From the NCBI GenBank assembly GCA_023412195.1, contig JAEYNZ010000123.1, forward strand, positions 1 to 64,000: DNA of 64,000 bases, in the 5' to 3' direction. Both the position numbers and the translations under genes were made by a program. Below are positions 47,598-55,798 of the stretch, piece by piece. The notes beneath the pieces are model-generated. The model was not told where the DNA came from and ran no database searches. It saw nothing but the letters and a program-made list of their open reading frames with translations. Positions within the stretch are counted from its first letter, which is position 1, and every line of letters starts with the position of its first letter. This DNA is from Bacteroidota bacterium. GTDB taxonomy: Bacteria > Bacteroidota > Bacteroidia > Bacteroidales > Prolixibacteraceae.

Positions 47598-48647
47598 CTA
47601 AATAAGTCCCAGGGAAAGCCCCATCAGGTTACTTAACTTATATATGATTCGTGCCCCAACATTTGCATCCCAGGGGTGGTTTCCTGTTTCACAAACATCA
47701 AAACCAATTATTTTACGTCCGCTTTCTGCAAGCTTTTTAAGCAGGTATACTGCCTCCTGAAATTCAAGTCCCCCCGGGACTGGCGTACCAGTATGCGGAC
47801 AAAGCTTAGGATCAAGGCCATCCATATCGAAACTCACATAAACCAGTTGGGGAAGTTCTTCTATGATTTTTCCACATTGTTCATTCCAATTCACTCCCTT
47901 GAATCCATTTTCCTTCAGATCGAAATCTGTGAAAACCTTTATTCTTTTATTTTCTGCCTTTACAACATCCTTTTCTTCATCACAAAAATCACGGATACTT
48001 ACCTGCACAAGCTTTACTATTTGCTGCTGCTGAATTGCATTATAAAATATTGATGCATGCGACCAGGTAAATCCTTCGTAATTGTTTCTAAGATCCATAT
48101 GGGCGTCAATATGCAGGATCCCAAAGCTTTCGTACTTTTCACCCAGGGCCTGCAGGTATCCGAGCGGGATGCTGTGGTCACCGCCAACAAGCCCTACGGT
48201 TTTACCTGACTCAAGAAGCTTTTTAGTTTTTGAATAAACCCGGTAAGTCATGGCTTCACACCCGGTATTCACTTCATCCAGGATTTGCTGCATTGAATAA
48301 TCTTCTGCGGCTATACCTCCCTTTTCAATAAAATCAATATATGCTGCAGCCTTTTTACGGAGATCCTGTTTTCGTTCTATCAGATCCTGATCTACAGGTT
48401 CCATATAAATACCCAGTTTCCATGCATCAGGTACATCAGGGTCATATAGATCGAGCTGAACAGAGGCATCCAAAATAGCCTGAGGGCCCGATGCAGTTCC
48501 TTCACCAAAAGAAACTGTTACATCCCATGGAACAGGGACTAAAATTACTTTGGCAGTAGCCTCGCTATACGGTAACCCGATAAAATTACCATTTTTTAAT
48601 CCTACCCCGCTGGGGTTAAAATCACGATGTCCTGATAAACTGTTCAT
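47598..48647 (-). CDS. speB: Ureohydrolase, probable agmatinase
   Basis: A 349-aa manganese enzyme of the arginase/agmatinase family. The metal ligands are visible in LVGGDHSIPLG, HIDAHMDLRNN and YVSFDMDGLDP, with CETGNHPWD at the C-terminal end. It is assigned as agmatinase (agmatine to putrescine plus urea) because it is divergent from the carboxyspermidine genes and the window has an arginine decarboxylase; formimidoylglutamase and arginase are other possibilities. The 115-bp intergenic region to the divergent dehydrogenase may hold shared control sites. Confidence 0.82.
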   Translation of the reverse strand: MNSLSGHRDFNPSGVGLKNGNFIGLPYSEATAKVILVPVPWDVTVSFGEGTASGPQAILDASVQLDLYDPDVPDAWKLGIYMEPVDQDLIERKQDLRKKAAAYIDFIEKGGIAAEDYSMQQILDEVNTGCEAMTYRVYSKTKKLLESGKTVGLVGGDHSIPLGYLQALGEKYESFGILHIDAHMDLRNNYEGFTWSHASIFYNAIQQQQIVKLVQVSIRDFCDEEKDVVKAENKRIKVFTDFDLKENGFKGVNWNEQCGKIIEELPQLVYVSFDMDGLDPKLCPHTGTPVPGGLEFQEAVYLLKKLAESGRKIIGFDVCETGNHPWDANVGARIIYKLSNLMGLSLGLI

Positions 48648-48762
48648 TAAAATTTGTTTATTTTGCTTTAAATTAAAGGCAAAATGGTAAATGGTGCGAA
48701 AATATCATATTCCTTTAAATAACAGAGTTTTTTAAATGTAATTTTCAAAAACAGGAAATATT

Positions 48763-49956
48763 ATGAGCAGAGTATTGATTATTGGTGCCGGCGGGGTTGG
48801 CCGGGTTGTAGCCAGCAAATGTGCCGACAACCCCGATGTTTTTTCTGATATAGTTCTTGCCAGCCGTACTTTATCGAAGTGTGAAACCATTGCACGTGAA
48901 GTAGGCAAAGGGAGGATAACTCCTGAACAGGTCAATGCCGACAATGTGCAGGAGGTTGTTGACCTCATCAACAGGTATAAACCTGAACTGGTAATCAATG
49001 TAGCCCTTCCCTACCAGGACCTGCCCATTATGGATGCATGCCTGGAAACTGGTGTCAACTATCTCGACACAGCCAATTATGAACCCAAGGATGAAGCAAA
49101 ATTCGAATACAGCTGGCAGTGGGCTTATAATGAAAGGTTCAAGGAAAAGGGAATTATGGCAGTTCTGGGCTGTGGTTTTGATCCCGGAGTAACCAGTATT
49201 TATACTGCCTATGCAGCAAAGCATCATTTCGATGAAATACATACTCTCGACATTGTAGACTGCAATGCAGGTGATCATGGGAAAGCATTTGCCACCAACT
49301 TCAATCCTGAGATCAACATCAGGGAGGTAACCCAAAAAGGCAAATACTGGGAAGATGGCAAGTGGGTAGAAACAGAACCACATGAAATTAAAAAAGTGCT
49401 GAATTATCCCAATATCGGGCCACGCGACTCTTACCTGATCTACCATGAGGAACTGGAATCGCTTGTAAAAAATTTTCCGACCCTGAAGCGTGCCCGCTTT
49501 TGGATGACTTTCGGTCAGGAGTACCTTACACACCTGCGCGTGATACAGAATATAGGTATGGCACGTATCGATCCTGTCAAATACAAAGGAGTTGATGTAA
49601 TCCCGCTCGAATTCCTTAAATATGTACTTCCCGATCCGGGTGAACTGGGAGAAAACTACCATGGCGAAACGTCCATAGGCTGCCGGATCACGGGAATTAA
49701 AGACGGCAAGGAACAAACCTATTACATATGGAATAACTGCAGCCATGAGGTAGCCTACAAGGAAACAGGCACACAGGCTGTATCATACACAACAGGAGTT
49801 CCTGCCATGCTGGGTGCCATGATGGTGCTGACAGGTAAATGGAACGGACGGGGGGTATTCAATGTGGAAGAATTTAACCCTGATCCATTTATGGAAAAAA
49901 TAGGTGAACATGGCCTTCCGTGGCAGGAAGCCTTCAATGTGGACCTTGAATTATAA
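48763..49956 (+). CDS. Carboxy(nor)spermidine dehydrogenase (saccharopine dehydrogenase fold)
   Basis: A 397-aa NAD(P)H-dependent enzyme of the saccharopine dehydrogenase family. It begins RVLIIGAGGVGRVVASKCAD (Rossmann loop) and contains VINVALPYQDLPIMDACLE and LGCGFDPGVTSIYTAYAAK. Directly upstream of nspC, it fits carboxyspermidine dehydrogenase, which condenses putrescine with aspartate semialdehyde. Saccharopine dehydrogenase itself is less likely because of this context. A strong hairpin lies in the 64 bp before nspC. Confidence 0.88.
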   Translation: MSRVLIIGAGGVGRVVASKCADNPDVFSDIVLASRTLSKCETIAREVGKGRITPEQVNADNVQEVVDLINRYKPELVINVALPYQDLPIMDACLETGVNYLDTANYEPKDEAKFEYSWQWAYNERFKEKGIMAVLGCGFDPGVTSIYTAYAAKHHFDEIHTLDIVDCNAGDHGKAFATNFNPEINIREVTQKGKYWEDGKWVETEPHEIKKVLNYPNIGPRDSYLIYHEELESLVKNFPTLKRARFWMTFGQEYLTHLRVIQNIGMARIDPVKYKGVDVIPLEFLKYVLPDPGELGENYHGETSIGCRITGIKDGKEQTYYIWNNCSHEVAYKETGTQAVSYTTGVPAMLGAMMVLTGKWNGRGVFNVEEFNPDPFMEKIGEHGLPWQEAFNVDLEL

Positions 49957-49967
49957 TCATCAAATAC

Positions 49968-50014
49968 AGCACAGGAAATTCAATAGATGAATTTCCTGTG
50001 CTCTTAAATTTTTT
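49968..50014 (+). terminator. Perfect 15-bp hairpin with T-tract just before nspC
   Basis: Positions 49968-49982 are the exact reverse complement of 49988-50002, with a 5-nt loop, and six T residues follow at 50009-50014. It has the look of an intrinsic terminator, but it ends only 6 bp before the likely nspC start codon and has no room for a new promoter between. It may be a partial terminator or attenuator, or a processing hairpin that sets the ratio of the two enzymes. Confidence 0.85.
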
Positions 50015-50020
50015 ACCACT

Positions 50021-51157
50021 TTGGATTACACAAAAGTTCCTTCTCCGGCATTTGTACTGGAAGAAAAATTGCTCAGGAAAAACCTGGAACTCATAGCCGG
50101 GGTACAGCAACAAGCCGGAATAGAAATCATACTTGCATTCAAAGGCTTTGCCATGTGGAGCACCTTTCCTCTGGTAAGGCAATATATCAAAGGTGCCACA
50201 GCAAGTTCCCTTTATGAGGCCAGGCTTTGTTTCGAGGAAATGAAAACCCGCGCTCATGTATATGCTCCGGTGTATTTTGAGGATGAATTTGATGAATTGC
50301 TTAAATATTCCAGTCATATTGTTTTTAATTCATTCAGCCAGTTCGAAAGGTTTTACCCCCGCACTCAGCAGGCAGGCCATCCCATCTCCTGTGGCATCAG
50401 GGTAAATCCTGAATATTCCGATGTACAGACCGACCTCTATAATCCCGGGGCAAAAGGATCGAGACTGGGTGTGGGGAGTGATACTTTCCCTGCTGACCTT
50501 CCTGAAGGAATAGAAGGCATTCATTTTCATGTGTTGTGTGAATCCAGTTCCTTCAGCCTTGAAAAAGTTTTACAAAACCTTGAAGCGAAATTCGGGAAAC
50601 ACCTGCATAAGGTAAAATGGGTCAATATGGGGGGCGGTCACCTGATGACCCGCACGGGATATGACCATAGCCACCTGGTTCAGTTACTAAAGAATTTCAG
50701 GGAGAAATACAATGTTAAGGTCATTCTTGAACCCGGCAGTGCCTTTGCCTGGGAAACAGGAGTTCTTGTTTCAACGGTGCAGGATGTGGTAACCTACCAT
50801 GGAGTAAGCACGGCTATCCTGGATGTATCGTTTACAGCCCATATGCCCGACACCCTTGAAATGCCATACCGTCCGGGCATAATAGGTGCTTCTGATCCGG
50901 TTGATGGAAGTAAATACCTTTACCGGCTGGGAGGGGTCAGTTGTCTGGCAGGCGATTATATGGAAGCATATGATTTTGGCCGCGAACTCAAGCCGGGCGA
51001 CCGCATCATCTTTAAAGACATGATCCATTATACCATGGTAAAAACAACAATGTTCAATGGGGTAAAACATCCGGCCATTGCAATCTGGACTGAAAATGAC
51101 GAATTGAAAACCGTCAGGCAATTTAAGTATGAAGATTTCAAGAGACGTTTATCCTGA
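50021..51157 (+). CDS. nspC: Carboxynorspermidine/carboxyspermidine decarboxylase
   Basis: PLP-dependent fold III decarboxylase, 378 aa, making spermidine from carboxyspermidine. The PLP Lys is in ILAFKGFAMWS, active-site residues lie in HFHVLCESSSFSL and NMGGGHLMTRTGYDH, and EPGSAFAWETG holds the phosphate-binding region. The likely start is a TTG at 50021, because no in-frame ATG lies between the upstream stop (49988) and residue 44, which is already past the PLP Lys; MDYTKVPSPAFVLEE matches the expected N-terminus. It is the second gene of the unit, after a strong hairpin. Confidence 0.92.
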   Translation: MDYTKVPSPAFVLEEKLLRKNLELIAGVQQQAGIEIILAFKGFAMWSTFPLVRQYIKGATASSLYEARLCFEEMKTRAHVYAPVYFEDEFDELLKYSSHIVFNSFSQFERFYPRTQQAGHPISCGIRVNPEYSDVQTDLYNPGAKGSRLGVGSDTFPADLPEGIEGIHFHVLCESSSFSLEKVLQNLEAKFGKHLHKVKWVNMGGGHLMTRTGYDHSHLVQLLKNFREKYNVKVILEPGSAFAWETGVLVSTVQDVVTYHGVSTAILDVSFTAHMPDTLEMPYRPGIIGASDPVDGSKYLYRLGGVSCLAGDYMEAYDFGRELKPGDRIIFKDMIHYTMVKTTMFNGVKHPAIAIWTENDELKTVRQFKYEDFKRRLS

Positions 51158-51239
51158 GTTTGATTCTCATCGCGTCCTCACATTCTCCCTTTTAATAGAA
51201 ACCATTTGTCTTTCGTTATAACTTAAATGAATCCATATC

Positions 51240-53048
51240 ATGAAACCAATTTTATTGAAAAGGCTCCTGACCCAGCTTATCCTGGTTCTGGTGGCATATT
51301 CATCCATTGCTCAGGAGCATACCAATGAGCGAGCCAAATGGTTTACCGATGCCCGTTTTGGGATGTTTATACACTGGGGGTTGTACAGTGCAGCAGAAGG
51401 CATTTGGAAAGGGGAAAAACTCCGCAATGACAACGATTATGCCGAATGGATTTTATACCGCAACAGGATTGACAGGAATGAGTACCTTTCGCTTCTCGAC
51501 CGGTTCGACTGGAGTGAAATTAACCCGGAAGAATGGGTGGTACTGGCTAAAAATTCCGGGATGAAGTATGTTACATTCACGGCCAAGCATCACGACGGGT
51601 TTGCCCTTTGGGACAGCAAGGTGGGCGATTATGATCTTGGAAATTACCTCAGTCCTTCCCGTGACATAGTACGTGAACTGGCAGAAGCCTGCAAAAAGCA
51701 TGGACTGAAAATGGGCCTGTACTATTCGCATTGGGTTGACTGGGAACATCAGTACGGCTGGGATCATACACGGGAAATAACAGGAATTGCACCTGAAGAT
51801 TATGATCTATACTGGCAGGAAAAAGTGATTCCCCAGGTTCGTGAACTGTTAACCAATTATGGGGATATCGGAATGTTCTGGTTCGACATGTGGATACATC
51901 ATTCAAAAACTGTTGTTACAAAAGAACAATTGCTTCAACTGAAAAGCCTGATCAGGGAATTGCAGCCTGGATGCATCATCAACTCACGCCTGGGACTTTC
52001 AATAGAAGAAGATCCTGACATCGATTTCAAAACTATGGGCGATAACCAGTTGGGCAGTACCAGGGAAGATTTTCCCTGGCAGTCGCCCGCAACAGTCGCC
52101 CATTCCTGGGGGTACCATGCACTGGATACTGAATGGAAATCAACTACAACCCTGCTTAAGTCACTCATTGGCAATGTGAGCCTGAATGGTAATTTCATGC
52201 TGAACATCGGACCGCGTGCCAACGGAGATGTGCCTTATGAAATTTCACACAGGATGCTTGAAATGGGACGCTGGTTAAGTGTAAACGGTGAATCGGTTTA
52301 TGGAGCCGGTGCCATTGAACTGGATAAAGACCTGCATGACTGGGGAAAAATCACAAGCAAAGAAGATCATGGTATTTACAAGCTTTATTTTCATATATAC
52401 AACTGGCCACTCAACAAAAAACTCAACCTGACTGGCATCTCGTCAAAACCGGAGAAAATTTATCTTCTCGCTGACAAACAAAAAAAGTCCCTACCCTTCC
52501 GTTATTCTGAAGTTTTCACAGAAATAGACCTGCCAGTACTGCAGCCCGATCAGTATATAACAGTAGTTGTAGCCGAATATTCCACAGAACCTGAGTTTAA
52601 GCCGGGACTGGCAGGGAAAACAACAGATGGAGGGTATTCACTGACCCCGTTAAATCTATCCCAGTCAACAGAACAGATAATGATCCTGCCAAAAAGCCGA
52701 AACGGCACCATTCCACAACATGCTGTTGTTACCTCTCCTTTAAAGCTTGAGTGGGAAATATATGTGGATGAACCAGGCATGAAAAAGGTTGACATTTCCT
52801 ATCATTTTCAAGGTAAGGGATCTAAAAGCAAAACAACTTTAACTGCAGCGGGAACCACATTACAACACCAGGTAAAACTCTCAGGAAAAACAGTTGGTGA
52901 ACCAAATTCCAACTGGATCATAGATAATTTTTCCTCAAATACAATGGGTAAAATCAATTTTCCGGAAAAAGAATATTATCAAATTACACTGGAAATTGAA
53001 CCTGAAAAAAGAGACTCCATACAGTTTCAATGGTTATGGCTTCACTAA
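51240..53048 (+). CDS. Exported GH29 alpha-L-fucosidase
   Basis: A 602-aa exo-fucosidase with a signal peptide (residues 1-24, ending YSSIAQ). The GH29 domain begins AKWFTDARFGMFIHWGLYS; YVTFTAKHHDGFALWDSK is a signature block and the nucleophile Asp is in IGMFWFDMWIHH. GNFMLNIGPRANGDV follows, then a C-terminal beta-sandwich domain (about 370-600) that may bind carbohydrate. It would release fucose from host or algal glycans. No fucose-use genes are adjacent. Confidence 0.93.
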   Translation: MKPILLKRLLTQLILVLVAYSSIAQEHTNERAKWFTDARFGMFIHWGLYSAAEGIWKGEKLRNDNDYAEWILYRNRIDRNEYLSLLDRFDWSEINPEEWVVLAKNSGMKYVTFTAKHHDGFALWDSKVGDYDLGNYLSPSRDIVRELAEACKKHGLKMGLYYSHWVDWEHQYGWDHTREITGIAPEDYDLYWQEKVIPQVRELLTNYGDIGMFWFDMWIHHSKTVVTKEQLLQLKSLIRELQPGCIINSRLGLSIEEDPDIDFKTMGDNQLGSTREDFPWQSPATVAHSWGYHALDTEWKSTTTLLKSLIGNVSLNGNFMLNIGPRANGDVPYEISHRMLEMGRWLSVNGESVYGAGAIELDKDLHDWGKITSKEDHGIYKLYFHIYNWPLNKKLNLTGISSKPEKIYLLADKQKKSLPFRYSEVFTEIDLPVLQPDQYITVVVAEYSTEPEFKPGLAGKTTDGGYSLTPLNLSQSTEQIMILPKSRNGTIPQHAVVTSPLKLEWEIYVDEPGMKKVDISYHFQGKGSKSKTTLTAAGTTLQHQVKLSGKTVGEPNSNWIIDNFSSNTMGKINFPEKEYYQITLEIEPEKRDSIQFQWLWLH

Positions 53049-53129
53049 CAGCACTTTAGCACACAGAAACATATTAACATTTGTTGATAAGTGCAGTTTA
53101 AATCACGTTTATTAAATAAACTTAAAATA

Positions 53130-53161
53130 CTTGACACAGGTTGTTTTATTTACTAGCTTTG
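53130..53161 (+). promoter_or_regulatory. Bacteroidota-type promoter of the 53.2 kb RNA
   Basis: CTTG at 53130-53133 (one base from TTTG) and TAGCTTTG at 53154-53161 are 20 bp apart, which matches the consensus for the phylum. The predicted start is near 53168. It is in a long region with no reading frame. Confidence 0.75.
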
Positions 53162-53167
53162 TTTCTA

Positions 53168-53700
53168 TCAGGTGAGCGATAAAAGGCAGCTTCAAAAATG
53201 TGGAAAAGGGGAAAGTTACTTAGTTGAAACCGGAACCGATTCTTACCGACCTTCGGGAAGGCACATCAGAGAAGCCGGAGTTTGAAACAGATGGTATAAA
53301 AGCCAGCTTTTCAATCAGTCACCGGAAGTAACTTACGTTCTTTCAAGATTGAGCCAGCATGCAGAAGGCAAATGACAGGGTTAAACCTGACACAAGCCAC
53401 ACTGCAAAGTGCAATCAGGTGTTAAAACCTGACGATGCTTTATGCTACAGGTAGTGCTTCAGGGCATTTACAGGCAGCACATAAACTGGCACTTCGTCCG
53501 GAAAGGTAATCCGGAAAACCGAACGGACTATTCATTGATTCATACCGTAGAAAGTTGAAACAATGAATAATGGGCAAAGTTAGATCTGCAAAGATAAAAC
53601 AATGCCGGCCACAATAACCGTAACCTGGCGCCCGTGTAACTTCGGTTAAATCGGGTGAATGGGAACTATTCGTTAAAGAATAGTTCCCATTTGTGTTTTA
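53168..53700 (+). ncRNA. Candidate structured non-coding RNA, about 530 nt
   Basis: The region has no reading frame of note but has a promoter in front, a strong intrinsic terminator behind, and helices within: 53213-53221 with 53326-53334 (9 pairs enclosing a domain of about 105 nt), 53376-53379 with 53386-53389, 53415-53420 with 53427-53432, 53496-53500 with 53524-53528, and 53529-53537 with 53561-53569 (9 pairs). The last two helices abut and could stack. Three hairpins, including the terminator, have the same six-base loop GTTAAA. The features of tmRNA, RNase P RNA, 6S RNA and group II introns were looked for and not found. The start and end come from the predicted promoter and terminator. 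Confidence 0.72.
53658..53700 (+). terminator. Intrinsic terminator of the 53.2 kb RNA
   Basis: A perfect 14-bp stem (53658-53671 with 53678-53691) with a GTTAAA loop is followed by T-rich sequence. It lies 257 bp before the response-regulator gene, so it ends a separate transcript rather than closing that gene's leader. Confidence 0.9.
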
Positions 53701-53875
53701 TATCAAGCCATCATTTTGTCATTATAATAGCATACCCTTACCTACAAATATGCGGAGAAAACTTGTTGTATGGTTAAATCCACTTCTTCAAAAAGCTCCA
53801 CTCCATGAATCATTTTCATCTAAAAATTGATAGCGTCGAAAATTTATTAAATTCACTACTTTTAAAATAATGTGA

Positions 53876-53883
53876 TATCTTTG
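53876..53883 (+). promoter_or_regulatory. Possible -7 element upstream of the response regulator
   Basis: TATCTTTG matches TAnnTTTG, 73 bp before the ATG at 53957. No clear TTTG lies 19-21 bp upstream, so this is only a partial promoter match. Confidence 0.45.
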
Positions 53884-53956
53884 TACTAATTGGAAGAAAA
53901 AACTTTATGTTGATTTATACTAATTTAAAGTTCGAAATTTCTGGGGTATGTAGTCT

Positions 53957-55315
53957 ATGAAAAAAATATTAGTAATTGATGATGATACGTTTATGTGTGA
54001 TTTGCTTGTAAATCACCTTAAACAAAGTGGTTTTGAAACGCAAGGTACATATTCCGGCAAAAACGGTATCAAAATGGTTGAAAACAGTCATTTTGATGTT
54101 GTATTATGCGACTACCGGCTTCCCAATACAGATGGTTATGAAGTTCTGCAAGAAATAAAAGCAAAAAAACCCTCACTGCCTGTAATTATCATGACAGCCT
54201 ACGCAGAAATTAAGATGGCTGTCAAGTTAATCAAATCAGGTGCGTTTGATTATGTTACAAAGCCTGTCCAGCCTGAAGAAATTAAAATTCTAATCAATAA
54301 GGCGCTTGAATCAAAAGAAGGGAAAGAAACTCAAAATGAATTCAAAAACAGCTTTATCACCGGCAGCAGCAAAGAAATAAAAGAAGTGATGAAGCTTGTG
54401 AAGGTGGTAGCTCCAACCGACCTTACCGTATTGATTGAAGGAGAAACAGGTTCAGGCAAGGAATTTATTGCCAAAGCCATTCATTATGCCAGTGCTAGAA
54501 GCAAAAAACCTTTTGTTGCAGTTGACTGTGGCGCAATACCCAAAGACCTGGCCAACAGTGAACTTTTCGGGCATATCAAAGGATCTTTTACAGGTGCCAT
54601 CAACAATAAAATGGGGTATTTCGAACAGGCAAAAGGAGGTACTCTTTTTCTTGATGAGGTAGGAAACCTGCCATATGAAAACCAGATCAAATTGCTCAGG
54701 GCTCTGCAGGAAAGATTCATCAACCGGGTTGGTGACAACAAAGTAATAAAGGTGGATGTGCGTATTATCACCGCATCCAATGAAGATTTGCTGAAACAGG
54801 TTGAAGCCAATGAGTTCAGGGAAGATTTATATCACCGGCTGAATGCATTCAAAATTATTCTGCCCCCCCTAAGGGAACGGGGTGATGACATTATGGAATT
54901 TGCTAATTTCTTTATTGAAAGGGCAAATAAAGCATTTAATAAAAACATTACAGGTTTTGATCCGGACACTAAGGCCTTGATTTACAAATACAACTGGCAT
55001 GGCAATATCAGAGAGCTTCAGAATGTGATCAACAGGGCGGTTCTTTTATCGCAAGGTGATCTGATCAAACCTGAGGTCATGCCAAACGAGATCAGATATA
55101 ACAGTTTTCAGTCCAGCACAAGAAATGAATCCTCTTCCGGCCGCAGCGAAGTCACAGAATTAAAGCAGGCTACACTCATAACCGAGAAGGAAGTGATCAT
55201 CAATGCCCTAATTGAATCGAATTACAACAAAAGCAAGGCTGCAAAAATGCTGAATATTGACAGAAAAACCCTGTACAATAAAATTAAGCAATACGAAATA
55301 GAAATTCTTAAATAA
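53957..55315 (+). CDS. Sigma-54-dependent response regulator (NtrC/AtoC-type)
   Basis: A 452-aa enhancer-binding protein. The receiver domain (residues 1-120) has the acidic pocket in VIDDDTFMCD, the phosphoacceptor Asp in VVLCDYRLPNTDGYEVL and the Lys in YVTKPVQPEE. The AAA+ domain has Walker A GETGSGKEFIAKAIHYAS, the sigma-54 contact loop GSFTGA (Ser where most members have Ala) and Walker B GGTLFLDEVG. The C-terminus is a Fis-type helix-turn-helix (SNYNKSKAAKMLNIDRKTLYNKI). No histidine kinase is adjacent. Confidence 0.93.
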   Translation: MKKILVIDDDTFMCDLLVNHLKQSGFETQGTYSGKNGIKMVENSHFDVVLCDYRLPNTDGYEVLQEIKAKKPSLPVIIMTAYAEIKMAVKLIKSGAFDYVTKPVQPEEIKILINKALESKEGKETQNEFKNSFITGSSKEIKEVMKLVKVVAPTDLTVLIEGETGSGKEFIAKAIHYASARSKKPFVAVDCGAIPKDLANSELFGHIKGSFTGAINNKMGYFEQAKGGTLFLDEVGNLPYENQIKLLRALQERFINRVGDNKVIKVDVRIITASNEDLLKQVEANEFREDLYHRLNAFKIILPPLRERGDDIMEFANFFIERANKAFNKNITGFDPDTKALIYKYNWHGNIRELQNVINRAVLLSQGDLIKPEVMPNEIRYNSFQSSTRNESSSGRSEVTELKQATLITEKEVIINALIESNYNKSKAAKMLNIDRKTLYNKIKQYEIEILK

Positions 55316-55798
55316 CGACTGCCAGCCTTTCCTGTTATTCATTGTATTCAGTTTTACTCAAACGGACACTGGTTTTATTGAATGGGGACTTTAACCTCAG
55401 ATTGTGGATTTTTCTGTACAAATGTCTTTGCATTTCTTAAACCATAAATCCCTGCAGATGCCAGTTCCGGCGGAATAAATCTCCTGTTTCCCTTTTCGGC
55501 ATAGAATTTTCTCTACACCCACAGATGTTCACAATACAAATGAAAAGTATTTTCATTATTACATATGCAGCAATCAAATAAGGAATGAAATAACATTGAG
55601 ATAGATTCCGGTAACCTCAAAAATCACAATTTTCACTGTACAAGTAAAATCACCTGAAATGCAAAAATTTCATAACCTTTTAACAGAATCACCAGAAAGC
55701 TTCATTTTAAGTGTTCTTAACACTGCTGCTGTAATCAGTTTTAAATTAGGTAAAGAAACTGGAGAGGAATACGTCATTTAACTAAAAATTATATTGGA
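55316..55798. other. Non-coding gap before the PfkB gene
   Basis: This 483-bp gap has no credible gene. The only visible structure is a 6-bp palindrome (AGTGTT and AACACT, near 55711-55725). No sigma-54 promoter (TGGCAC-N5-TTGC) was found by eye, nor a terminator for the response regulator. Confidence 0.5.

Noticed and set aside
48871..49746. Antisense frame of 291 codons opposite the carboxyspermidine dehydrogenase gene.
   Set aside because: The plus-strand gene has clear family motifs over the whole length; the opposite frame has no recognisable domain and is a shadow.
53168..53700. Identity of the RNA candidate as tmRNA, RNase P RNA, 6S RNA or a group II intron.
   Set aside because: No tRNA-like ends or tag frame, no GGAAAGUC/ACAGAAA core, and no domain V motif were found; the length also does not fit 6S.
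55316..55798. Sigma-54 promoter or enhancer near the NtrC-type gene.
   Set aside because: No TGGCAC-N5-TTGC site was found by eye in the flanking gaps.
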